A program made the translations under genes and the position numbers. Shown here one piece after another: positions 53,899 through 62,367 of a DNA stretch of 64,000 nt; position 1 is the first letter of the stretch; every line of letters begins with the position of its first letter. Origin of the DNA: Kiloniellaceae bacterium (lineage in GTDB: Bacteria; Pseudomonadota; Alphaproteobacteria; Kiloniellales; J153); assembly GCA_021776095.1 (NCBI GenBank), contig JAJFGO010000021.1, positions 62,001-126,000 of the forward strand, in the 5' to 3' direction. Under the pieces are notes generated by a model. The model was not told where the DNA came from. It ran no database searches and saw nothing but the letters and a program-made list of their open reading frames with translations.

Positions 53899-56721
53899 TC
53901 ACGCTGGTGCCGAAGCCGCCACGGCGGCCGGAGACCGACGGCGGCGCTGCAGCAGGACGATGAATCCCAGCAGGGCAAGCGCCGGAATATACATAAGCTC
54001 CTTGGCCGGTTGCGGTGCCGGGACCATCAGCTGCGCGATTTCCTGGTCGAAATCGAAGCCCGCTGCCTGAGCCTTGGAATCGAAGGCCGCATTGTCGACC
54101 AGGACCTTGCCGTCCTCAACGAGGATCTCCAGCCCAAAGGTTTCCAACCTCTCCTCACCTGTCGGCTCATCCCCGACATTGATGATCATGGTCAAGGTCA
54201 CCGGATCGCCGACATCGTCCTCGCCCTCCACGAGCACGCGCAGTTCGCTGCCCGGCTCCACCGCCGCCATTATTTCAACTAGCTTGGCCGGTTCTGCATG
54301 ATCGAAGGGCGGAGAGATGAAATCCATCCAGAACCCGGGCCTGAACAGCGTGAAGGCGATCAGGAGCAAGGCGAAGGATTCCCAAAGCTTCGACTTCGCA
54401 ACGAAATAACCTTGGGACCCGGCCGTGAATATGAGCATCGCCGCCACCGCGACAATGAACACCAGCACACCCTGCAAGGGCGTTACGTCGATCAAGAGGA
54501 TATCGGTGTTGAAGATGAACAGGAATGGCAACAGCGCCGTCCTCAGCGAATAGAAGAAAGCGACAAAGCCCGTCTTGATCGGATCGCCGCCCGACACCGC
54601 CGCAGCGGCGAAGGACGCAAGCCCCACGGGCGGCGTCACGTCCGCCATGATGCCAAAGTAAAAGACAAACAAGTGAACCGCGATCAAGGGCACGATCAGG
54701 CCGCTCTGCTGGCCCAGCGATACGATGACCGGGGCAAGCAAGGACGATACGACGATATAGTTCGCCGTGGTGGGTAAGCCCATGCCGAGGATCAGGCTGA
54801 GGACCGCGGTGAAGATCAGAATCAGCATGATCTGACCTTGGCTGAGAAACTCGACCAGAGCGGCTAGGACGGCGCCGACACCGGTTTGCGAGACGGCCCC
54901 GACAATGATGCCCGCGGCGGCCGTGGCGATGCCGATGCCGATCATGTTGCGCGCGCCGGCAATCAGCCCTTGGACCAAATCGTTGATACCGCGGGCGACC
55001 GCGCCCTGCTCCCCGTCCGCCCTAAACGCTGAAAAGAGCGGTCGCTGGGTTAAGAGGATGACGATCATCAAGGCCGTGGCCCAGAAGGCCGAGAGAGATG
55101 GCGACAAGCGCTCCACCATCAGACACCAGATTAAAACGCCAACCGGAAGCAAGAAATGCAAGCCGGATTTGATTGTCGGCCCGGGTTCGGGCAGACGCAA
55201 AACCGGCTCGTTGGGATCGTCGAGTTCCAGTTCGGGGAACTTGGAACTAAAACGGACCAGAACGGCGTAGGTCAGGATAATCAGCGCGCCCATAATCCAA
55301 GGCGTTGTCGCGCCGGCCATAGCGCTAATGACATCGATCAAGAAGAATAAGCCGAAGGCGCCAACGACCGCGAAGCCTAGAACCAGCGCGCCGGAGGACA
55401 GAAGCTTCATGCGTTGCTCTGCAGAAGCCTTATTCCTCACCAATGCGATCACGGCCAACAACACGGCCAAGACCATGGCAATCGCCAGAAGCCGGTTGCC
55501 CGAGGTGCCGAGCGCCTGAAACAGCTCGAACAAATAGTAAATCCCGCTGGCCGCGGCCATGACCACCGCCATGGTGATGCCGAAGGACAGCAAGGCCCAT
55601 TTCATCGGCTTGGATTCGCCCGCGCGTGGCAAGCCAGCCATGCCCAGTTTCATGGCTTCCAGATGGACGATGTAAACCAGGGCGATGTAGGAGATGATGG
55701 CCGGCACGAAGGCGTGCTTGACCACCTCGAAATAAGAGATGCCGATATATTCGACCATGAGGAAGGCGGCGGCGCCCATCACCGGCGGCATGATTTGCCC
55801 GTTGACCGAGGAGGCCACTTCGACCGCGCCGGATTTTTCCGCCGAGAATCCGACCCGGCGCATCATGGGAATGGTGAAGGTACCGGTCGTCACGACGTTG
55901 GCTATGGAAGAGCCGGATATTAGACCGGTCATGCCGGACGCGACCACGGCCGCCTTGGCCGGACCGCCGTTGAAGTGGCCCATGAGCGAGAAGGCCACCT
56001 TGATGAAATAGTTGCCGGCCCCGGCCTTATCGAGCAAGGCGCCAAAGAGGACGAAGAGAAACACCAGATCGGTGGATACACCCAGCGCGATACCGAACAC
56101 GCCTTCGGTCGACAGCCATTGGTGATCCGCCACGGCGTTAAAACTGGCGCCCTTCCAGGCAAGGAAACCCGGCGCATAGGGGCCCAGAAACGTGTAGCCC
56201 AAAAATACGATGGCCACGATCATCAAGGGCGGACCAAGCGCCCGGCGCGTTGCTTCCAGCAGAAACAAGATACCTGCGACCGCGACAAAAACATCGAGCA
56301 AATTGGGGTTGTTGGGCCGGTCGGAAAGCCGCGTACCCATCAGGCTCTTAATGAGGCTGGTATCGAAAAGGAACAAATAGAGAGCACAAAAAGTACCGCC
56401 GACGGCCAAGGCCCAATCCAACATGGGGATCCGGTCACGCGGCGCACCCTTGCCGGCCGGAAAGACCAGAAAGGCCAGGAAAACGGCGAAGGCGAGATGA
56501 ATCGGGCGTGCTTCCCGGCTGGAGAAAACCCCGAAACCGGTGGTAAAGGGCAAGGGAGACGCGATCCAAAGCTGGAATATGGACCAAATCAGCGCCGTGG
56601 CCGAGATAAACAACGCAATCTGTTTATTTGACGGCGCCCGGCCGCCGGTGTCGCTCGAAGCAACCAGATCTTCCAGTGCCTTTTCGTCGAGCTTCGCGCT
56701 CGGCGTCGAATCGCTCGCCAT
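53899..56721 (-). CDS. TRAP transporter fused permease (4TM/12TM) with DUF3394 C-terminus
   Basis: A 940-residue membrane protein joining small and large TRAP permease parts. After four N-terminal helices come GTFTIPMMRRVGFSAEKSGAVEVASSVNGQIMPPVMGAAAFLMVEYIGISYFEV and AAAGIIVGAVSQTGVGAVLAALVEFLSQGQIMLILIFTAVLSLILGMGLPTTANYIVVSSLLAPV, both signatures of TAXI-type permeases. A soluble region of about 120 residues follows (LVEIMAAVEPGSELRVLVEGEDDV) typical of DUF3394, then one last helix. ATG 56721 has GGGAGGGAAAG upstream. It works with the TAXI binding proteins. Confidence 0.95.
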   Translation of the reverse strand: MASDSTPSAKLDEKALEDLVASSDTGGRAPSNKQIALFISATALIWSIFQLWIASPLPFTTGFGVFSSREARPIHLAFAVFLAFLVFPAGKGAPRDRIPMLDWALAVGGTFCALYLFLFDTSLIKSLMGTRLSDRPNNPNLLDVFVAVAGILFLLEATRRALGPPLMIVAIVFLGYTFLGPYAPGFLAWKGASFNAVADHQWLSTEGVFGIALGVSTDLVFLFVLFGALLDKAGAGNYFIKVAFSLMGHFNGGPAKAAVVASGMTGLISGSSIANVVTTGTFTIPMMRRVGFSAEKSGAVEVASSVNGQIMPPVMGAAAFLMVEYIGISYFEVVKHAFVPAIISYIALVYIVHLEAMKLGMAGLPRAGESKPMKWALLSFGITMAVVMAAASGIYYLFELFQALGTSGNRLLAIAMVLAVLLAVIALVRNKASAEQRMKLLSSGALVLGFAVVGAFGLFFLIDVISAMAGATTPWIMGALIILTYAVLVRFSSKFPELELDDPNEPVLRLPEPGPTIKSGLHFLLPVGVLIWCLMVERLSPSLSAFWATALMIVILLTQRPLFSAFRADGEQGAVARGINDLVQGLIAGARNMIGIGIATAAAGIIVGAVSQTGVGAVLAALVEFLSQGQIMLILIFTAVLSLILGMGLPTTANYIVVSSLLAPVIVSLGQQSGLIVPLIAVHLFVFYFGIMADVTPPVGLASFAAAAVSGGDPIKTGFVAFFYSLRTALLPFLFIFNTDILLIDVTPLQGVLVFIVAVAAMLIFTAGSQGYFVAKSKLWESFALLLIAFTLFRPGFWMDFISPPFDHAEPAKLVEIMAAVEPGSELRVLVEGEDDVGDPVTLTMIINVGDEPTGEERLETFGLEILVEDGKVLVDNAAFDSKAQAAGFDFDQEIAQLMVPAPQPAKELMYIPALALLGFIVLLQRRRRSPAAVAASAPA

Positions 56722-56843
56722 CTTTCCCTCCCGCGGATAGTCACTCAGTTACGGCCGAGGTCTTAGTCGGGCACGCCTGGTTTTTAGTTTTTCAGCGTCG
56801 AGGCAGGAGGACCGCCCCCTGCCCCGTCACCGAAAACGCGGGC

Positions 56844-57824
56844 TTACATCCAGCCCTGCTCCTTGTAGTACTTGATGGCGCCCTCATGCAGCGGTGCCGA
56901 AAGGTTGTTGGTGATCATCTTGGCTTCTTCCAGATTTCCGAACGCCGGATGCATCTTCTTGAAGCGCTTGAAGTTGCCGAAAACGGCCTTGACGATCTCG
57001 TAGACAACCTCAGGCGATGTGGCCGTCGAGGTGACGAAGGTCGCGCCAACGCCGAAGGTCGTGGTTACGTCGGGAGACCCCGTGTACATGCCGCCCGGGA
57101 TGGTCGCCATGGCGTAGTAGGCGTTTTCGGAGGCCAGCTTCCTGACAACATCGTTGTCGACATTGATCAGCTTGGCGTCGCACGACGTGGTGGCCTCTTT
57201 GATAGTTCCCGCCGGGTGGCCAACGGTGAAGACGATGGCGTCGATCTTGTTGTCGCACAACGCGGCGGCCTGTTCGGAGGACTTGAGCTCGGCGGCCAGG
57301 GCGAAATCGCCTGGGGTCCAGCCCATCTTCTCCATCACAACCTCGAAGGTCGCCCGCGCGCCGGATCCCGGGTTACCCATATTGACCCGTTTGCCCTTCA
57401 GATCATCGAAGGTCTTGATTCCGGAATCGGTCCGCGCCACCACCGTGAACGGCTCGGGGTGGACCGAAAACACAGCACGCAGCTCTTTAAAGGCGCCATC
57501 GGGGAACTTGTCCGGCGCGGTCCCATTGTAGGCATGATACTGCCAATCAGATTGCGCCACGCCCAAGTCCAAATCGCCGGCGCGAAGGCCATTGATATTG
57601 GCCACGGAACCGCCAGTGGTATGAGTGCACTTGATGTTGTGTTCCTTGGCGCCCTTATTCACGAGACGGCAAATTGAGCCGCCGACCTGGTAGTACACGC
57701 CGGTCTGACCGCCCGTGCCAATGGTAACGAATTTTTCTTCCGCGTTGGCCACGCCCGAGGCGCCGCCAACGGCCGCCGCAGCCGCGATGCCCGCGGCGAA
57801 AAGGGCTGTACCGAATTTCCTCAT
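56844..57824 (-). CDS. TAXI-family TRAP transporter solute-binding protein 1
   Basis: A 326-residue periplasmic protein. Signal peptide FGTALFAAGIAAAAAVGGASGVANA, then KFVTIGTGGQTGVYYQVGGSICRLVNKGAKEHNIKCTHTTGGSVANINGLRAGDLDLGVAQSDWQYHAYNG, the TAXI signature. LKGKRVNMGNPGSGARATFEVVMEKMGW and PDVTTTFGVGATFVTS follow. TAXI proteins bind glutamate-like or other acidic ligands; the exact ligand here is unknown. ATG 57824 has AGGAGAGG upstream. It lies 122 bp before the fused permease. Confidence 0.93.
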   Translation of the reverse strand: MRKFGTALFAAGIAAAAAVGGASGVANAEEKFVTIGTGGQTGVYYQVGGSICRLVNKGAKEHNIKCTHTTGGSVANINGLRAGDLDLGVAQSDWQYHAYNGTAPDKFPDGAFKELRAVFSVHPEPFTVVARTDSGIKTFDDLKGKRVNMGNPGSGARATFEVVMEKMGWTPGDFALAAELKSSEQAAALCDNKIDAIVFTVGHPAGTIKEATTSCDAKLINVDNDVVRKLASENAYYAMATIPGGMYTGSPDVTTTFGVGATFVTSTATSPEVVYEIVKAVFGNFKRFKKMHPAFGNLEEAKMITNNLSAPLHEGAIKYYKEQGWM

Positions 57825-58198
57825 AGACCTCTCCTATATTTTTCCAATTTTGTCGTTTTCTTGGTGCCTGCCGGATATACGGCGGGGCCGTAGCGACGCG
57901 GCACGCGGTATTCTGCGCACTGATTCTAAGCGCAACAGAGACCCTGTACGAATGATCCTGACAAACCTCCCTTTTATAGACGGGCGCCTTGGGCACCTTT
58001 TTCTTGTCTAAGTAGCCAGTGAACACTTTTCCCACATAAAAGAAAAGGGCCAACCACGGCGCTCGCCCGACAAGTAATGAACAACTTTCGGTCGCCCGGC
58101 GCAACATCAAGGAAAATTTCTCAAATCGTTGATGTATATTAGCTTAATATGATCTTCCCTGGTTTGGTTTCGACCTTGAATGCCAGCCGCCAATCATC
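57825..58198. promoter_or_regulatory. 374-bp intergenic region between the two TAXI genes
   Basis: No gene is supported. The minus-strand promoter of TAXI gene 1 must lie here. The 58080-58160 part is AT-rich. I find no strong terminator for TAXI gene 2, so readthrough from the aminotransferase operon is possible. Confidence 0.35.
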
Positions 58199-59176
58199 CT
58201 AATTTCTTGGCAGTTCGCGATAAAACTGTGCCGCACCTTGGTGTATTTCGGCCACAATCCCAGCCTCGATCATTTCATCGCGCGCCAGGTAACTCAAAGC
58301 GGGATGCTGCCCGGCCAAGGCCTGGATGTTAGTGAAAACCGCCCGGGTCAGGGCGAAGACCGTGTCATCGGACGCCGTGGCTAAAGTGACCAGCGTGGCG
58401 CGCACGCCATAGCTGCGCACGGCCTGGTCTTGACCGGCGTACAGGCCGGCCGGGATCTGGGCCGGGGCGTAGAACGGCCAATCGGCGCTCAGGCGCGCGA
58501 TCACCAACTCCGGCACGCTCAAGAAGCGCGCGCCGCACATGGCGGCCGCCGCCGCGACCGTGCCATTTGGATGGCTGACCGGCAGGACCACGGCATCGAG
58601 TTGTCCGGCACAAAGCGCCTTGGCGATTTCGCCCATGCCCAATTCCGCGACCTCCCCAAGGTCGTCCCGGGACCAACCCAGGGCGCCGACGACAGCCTCG
58701 GCGGCGGCGCGCATGCCGCTGCCGGGCGGACCCAGGTTGACCTTGCGGCCTTTGAGATCTTCCAAGGTTTCGATCCCGGCCTCAGGGTGCGCCAGGATCG
58801 TGATGGTGTGGGCCTGCAAAGAGAAAACCGCGCGCAGGTCGCGCGCCTTGTCGCCAAGCTCGATATCGCCGCCGTGCAATGCCAGGTATTGCCAATCGGA
58901 TTGGATCAGTGCGAAATCGATCTCGCCGCGGGTCAAACGCTCCAGATTCTCCAGCGAACCGCCGGTGCTTTGCACAACACAGCGCGTGCCTTGGCCGTCG
59001 TAAGCCCGATTGTAAACATTGCAGATCGCGCCACCGGCCGGAAAATAAGTGCCGGCGACGGGACCGGTGCCGATGACGATGGTCGGCTCGGCAGCCAGCA
59101 GCGGCGGAGCGTCGTACAGCACGGCGCTGCCGAGCAGCACGGCGCTGCAAATTATGCGCCTCAGAATATTCAGCAT
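58199..59176 (-). CDS. TAXI-family TRAP transporter solute-binding protein 2
   Basis: A 325-residue paralogue of the neighbouring TAXI protein, with signal peptide MLNILRRIICSAVLLGSAVLYDAPPLLAA. The core is TIVIGTGPVAGTYFPAGGAICNVYNRAYDGQGTRCVVQSTGGSLENLERLTRGEIDFALIQSDWQYLALHG. LKGRKVNLGPPGSGMRAAAEAVVGALGW and SYGVRATLVTLA match blocks of the first copy. Pocket regions differ, so it may recognise a different ligand. ATG 59176 lies 7 bases after the BKACE stop; ATG 59197 would overlap that gene. Confidence 0.9.
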   Translation of the reverse strand: MLNILRRIICSAVLLGSAVLYDAPPLLAAEPTIVIGTGPVAGTYFPAGGAICNVYNRAYDGQGTRCVVQSTGGSLENLERLTRGEIDFALIQSDWQYLALHGGDIELGDKARDLRAVFSLQAHTITILAHPEAGIETLEDLKGRKVNLGPPGSGMRAAAEAVVGALGWSRDDLGEVAELGMGEIAKALCAGQLDAVVLPVSHPNGTVAAAAAMCGARFLSVPELVIARLSADWPFYAPAQIPAGLYAGQDQAVRSYGVRATLVTLATASDDTVFALTRAVFTNIQALAGQHPALSYLARDEMIEAGIVAEIHQGAAQFYRELPRN

Positions 59177-59183
59177 GACGCGC

Positions 59184-60047
59184 TCAAGACCAGCCATAAT
59201 CGACCAGCAAGGCGCGGGCCTCGTCGACCCCGGCAAGCGGCCGGCCAATGGTTTTCGCATGGGCGGCAGCATTGGCGATCAAGGCCGCATTGTCAGGCGC
59301 CAGAGCGCCATCCGCCATGTACATATTGTTTTCAAAGCCAAGCCTGACGTGACCACCCAGAGCCGCGGCCGCGCCGGCGCAAGACGCCTCGCGCGGGCCG
59401 AAGGCGCACATGGCCCAGGGGTGCGCGGCCGCGTTCGCCGCCAGGAACGGCAGCAGATCGGCCGCCTGGGAGCGCTGACCCGTGGTATAGCGGCCCAGGA
59501 CGAAGAGCATGAAATGGCGCCCCGGCGGCACGATGCCACGGGCCACCAAATCGTCGAAACGCGCCAAGTCTTCATCGGAGTAGACGATGAACTGCGGTTG
59601 CACCGCCTCGGCCCGCATCCATTCGAAGAACTCTGCCGCCGGGCCCTCGTGCGCCGCGTCGGGCACGATCTCGCGTACCGCCAAGCTGACCGATTCGGGC
59701 CGCAGCGCGCGCACCATGGCCATCTGCTGCGCCGGCTTGTAAAGGCCGACGGCCTCCGAGGTCACCTGGATCACGATACCCTGCCCGACCGCGCCGCGAA
59801 TCGCGTCGATGGCGGCACTGTAGGCGTCAGCGTCCAGGGTGTGGCGGCCGTCGCGATCGCGCACGTGCAGGTGAATCATGGCCGCCCCCGCCTCGGCGCA
59901 GGCCGTAGCGCAGGCCGCGATCTCCGCCGGCGTCATGGGCAATGCCGGATGATCCGCCTTGGTCTTACGCGCGCCATTCGGCGCGACGGTCAGGATCGCC
60001 GGGTCCCAATCCTGCGGCCCGAACGTCTCGGCGAGGGCACCGCTCAT
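59184..60047 (-). CDS. BKACE family beta-keto acid cleavage enzyme
   Basis: A 287-residue TIM-barrel enzyme of the BKACE (formerly DUF849) family, which condenses a beta-keto acid with acetyl-CoA to give acetoacetate and a new acyl-CoA. The zinc-binding pair is His59/His61 in MIHLHVRD; APNGARKTK near residue 22 and the downstream QVTSEAVGLY, FELGR-like MLFVLGRYT and LGGHVRLGFENNMYMADG match the family. Specificity cannot be given. ATG 60047 overlaps the aminotransferase stop (ATGA), so the two enzymes act in sequence. Confidence 0.92.
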   Translation of the reverse strand: MSGALAETFGPQDWDPAILTVAPNGARKTKADHPALPMTPAEIAACATACAEAGAAMIHLHVRDRDGRHTLDADAYSAAIDAIRGAVGQGIVIQVTSEAVGLYKPAQQMAMVRALRPESVSLAVREIVPDAAHEGPAAEFFEWMRAEAVQPQFIVYSDEDLARFDDLVARGIVPPGRHFMLFVLGRYTTGQRSQAADLLPFLAANAAAHPWAMCAFGPREASCAGAAAALGGHVRLGFENNMYMADGALAPDNAALIANAAAHAKTIGRPLAGVDEARALLVDYGWS

Positions 60048-61408
60048 GCCGGGGCCGGTGTGCCCGTGCGGTGTTCCGCCGGCAGCTCGGCGATCGCGGC
60101 ATCGACGGCCTGGCCCAGGACATCGGCAATCTGGGCGACGTGCTCGTCCTCAATGATGAAGGGTGGCGCCAACATGACATGATCGCCACGCGCGCCGTCC
60201 AAGGTGCCGCCGCCCGGGTAGCACATCAAGCCGCGCGCCATGGCCTGCGCCTTGATCCGAGCGTGCAGCCGGGCGGCCGGGGCGAAGGGCGCCAGGCTGG
60301 TCCGGTCGGCGACCAACTCGACACCGATAAACAGGCCACGCCCCCGAATGTCGGCCACATGGGGATGATTGCCAAAGCGTTCGCCCAAGAGTTCGCGCAG
60401 ATGCGAGCCCTGTCGGCGCACGTTTTCCAGCAGATTCTCGCGCTCTATGACCTGCTGCACGGCCAAGCCGGCGGCGCAAGAGGTCGGATGCCCGATATAG
60501 GTGAATCCGTGTTGGAAAAACCCGGTACCGGTCGAGACCGCATCGTAGATCTTGCCTGACACCAGACACGCCCCGATCGCCTGATAGCCGGCGCCTAGAC
60601 CCTTGGCGCAGGTCAGCAGGTCCGGCGCGATGCCGTCCTGCTCGCAGGCATAGAGCGTGCCGGTACGGCCCATGCCCGACATCACCTCGTCTAGCATCAG
60701 CAGCACGCCGTATTTGTCGCAGATTTCGCGAATTCGCTTGAAGTACCCCGGGACCGGCGGTACCGCACCGGCGGTCGCTCCGACCACGGTTTCGGCCATG
60801 AAGCCGATCACGGTTTCCGGCCCCTGACGTAGGATCTCCGCCTCCAACTCATCGGCCACGCGGCGGCCATAGTCTTCTTCGCTCTCCAGCCCGGGCTTGT
60901 CGCGGAACGCGAAGCAGGGCGGGATATGGCTGACGTCGATCAGCAGCGGCTGGAACATATCGCGCCGCGCCCGGTTGCCGCCGGCGGCCAGCGCGCCCAG
61001 GGTGTTGCCGTGATAGCTTTGCCAACGGGCGATGAATTTGCTGCGCTTCGGCTGGCCGATCTCGACGAAGTACTGACGAGCCAATTTCATAGCCGATTCG
61101 TTCGCTTCCGACCCGCCGGAGACGAAATAGACCCAATCCAGCCCGTCGGGCGCACGCGCGATCAAATGCTCGGCCAGGGCCTCCGAGGGCTCGTTAGTGA
61201 AGAACGAGGTATGGGCGTAAGGCAACTTGTCGATTTGGTCCTTGATCGCTTGGATCACGGCCGGATGGTTGTGCCCCAGGCAGGAAACCGCCGCCCCGCC
61301 GCAGGCATCGAGATAGCGCTTGCCTTCGCTGTCGACCACAAAGACGCCGTCGCCGCGCACTGCGAGCGGATAGCTTTGCCGTGTGTGGCGGTGGAAAACG
61401 TGGGGCAT
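60044..61408 (-). CDS. Class III PLP aminotransferase
   Basis: A 454-residue fold-type I aminotransferase. YLDACGGAAVSCLGHNHPAVIQAI, VYFVSGGSEANESAMKLARQY, RWQSYHGNTLGALA, LLMLDEVMSGMGRTGTLYACEQDGIAPDLLTCAKGLGAGYQAIGACLV hold the cofactor Asp and the PLP lysine (CAKGLGAG). The C-terminal part GVELVADR and YPGGGTLDGARGDHVMLAPPFII is normal. Members transfer amino groups from omega- or beta-amino acids or diamines. Coupled to BKACE, it likely makes the beta-keto acid that BKACE cleaves. ATG 61408 has GGAGAG 7 bases upstream. Confidence 0.93.
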   Translation of the reverse strand: MPHVFHRHTRQSYPLAVRGDGVFVVDSEGKRYLDACGGAAVSCLGHNHPAVIQAIKDQIDKLPYAHTSFFTNEPSEALAEHLIARAPDGLDWVYFVSGGSEANESAMKLARQYFVEIGQPKRSKFIARWQSYHGNTLGALAAGGNRARRDMFQPLLIDVSHIPPCFAFRDKPGLESEEDYGRRVADELEAEILRQGPETVIGFMAETVVGATAGAVPPVPGYFKRIREICDKYGVLLMLDEVMSGMGRTGTLYACEQDGIAPDLLTCAKGLGAGYQAIGACLVSGKIYDAVSTGTGFFQHGFTYIGHPTSCAAGLAVQQVIERENLLENVRRQGSHLRELLGERFGNHPHVADIRGRGLFIGVELVADRTSLAPFAPAARLHARIKAQAMARGLMCYPGGGTLDGARGDHVMLAPPFIIEDEHVAQIADVLGQAVDAAIAELPAEHRTGTPAPA

Positions 61409-61594
61409 GGTGTGACTCTCCAAGGCGGTCGCGCGGGGCCTAGGTTACACCGTAACGGCCCCTATCATGCAAGTGCGTCACGGGCCGGCGCGCGGATCGG
61501 GCGAAAGCGCGTTGTCTGTGCCCGGCCTGGTTTGTAATATCCCGGCGCCGCAAAGGGGACTCGGACCGAAAGCGGGCTGGAGGCGCGAAATATA

Positions 61595-62110
61595 ATGGAC
61601 CTCAGAGATCACATCCGCACGGTGCCGGACTTCCCCAAACCGGGAATTCTGTTCTACGATATCTCCACCCTGCTGATGCATGGGCCCGCCTGGCAGGAGA
61701 CCATGGCGCAACTCGATGCGGCAGTGGCGCCGCATCGCCCGGACCTGCTGGCCGGCATCGAATCGCGCGGCTTCCTGGTCGCCGCCCCTTTAGCGCTGCA
61801 TCTGGGTTTAGGCTTCATCATGGTGCGCAAGAAAGGCAAGCTGCCCGGCGCCACGGTATCCTATAGCTACGACCTGGAGTACGGCACCGACACGATCGAG
61901 GTCCAAGCCGACGCGGTAGAGCCGGGGCAACGGGTGGTCATTCTCGACGATCTGCTGGCGACCGGCGGCACCATGAACGCCGCCGCCAAGCTGTTGCAGC
62001 AATGCGGCGCGGAAGTTAGCGGCGCAGCCTGCCTGATAGAGCTGGCCTTTCTCCAGGGCCGGGCCAAGCTCGATATCCCGATCACCACCCTGGTCAGCTA
62101 CGACAGCTAA
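61595..62110 (+). CDS. apt: Adenine phosphoribosyltransferase
   Basis: A 171-residue purine-salvage enzyme making AMP from adenine and [32 protein letters not shown] is the family start, [31 protein letters not shown] contacts adenine and diphosphate, and [21 protein letters not shown] is the PRPP loop. ATG 61595 has GGAGG 11 bases upstream. It is divergent from the aminotransferase with 186 bp between. Its PRPP source, prs, is at 32850. Confidence 0.96.
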   Translation: MDLRDHIRTVPDFPKPGILFYDISTLLMHGPAWQETMAQLDAAVAPHRPDLLAGIESRGFLVAAPLALHLGLGFIMVRKKGKLPGATVSYSYDLEYGTDTIEVQADAVEPGQRVVILDDLLATGGTMNAAAKLLQQCGAEVSGAACLIELAFLQGRAKLDIPITTLVSYDS

Positions 62111-62367
62111 GGCCCCGAACGCCGGTCTTGGACAAAGGCGGAACGGCGCGATTCCGGTCCGCCCACGGGCCCCGAACCGGGCCCTCGGCTTCACTTTGGC
62201 TTAACCACATTCCGCCAGGATATCGAGTTGATAGGCGCCCGGTCCGGCCCGATTAATACCGTTCGTGTAGGTATATTTTCGTAACGGCCCGTGGCGCGCA
62301 TAAGCGGGCATCTGGACCGTGCCGCCGATCTGGCGCGAAAGGCTCGGACCTATTCGGGATAATTGGG

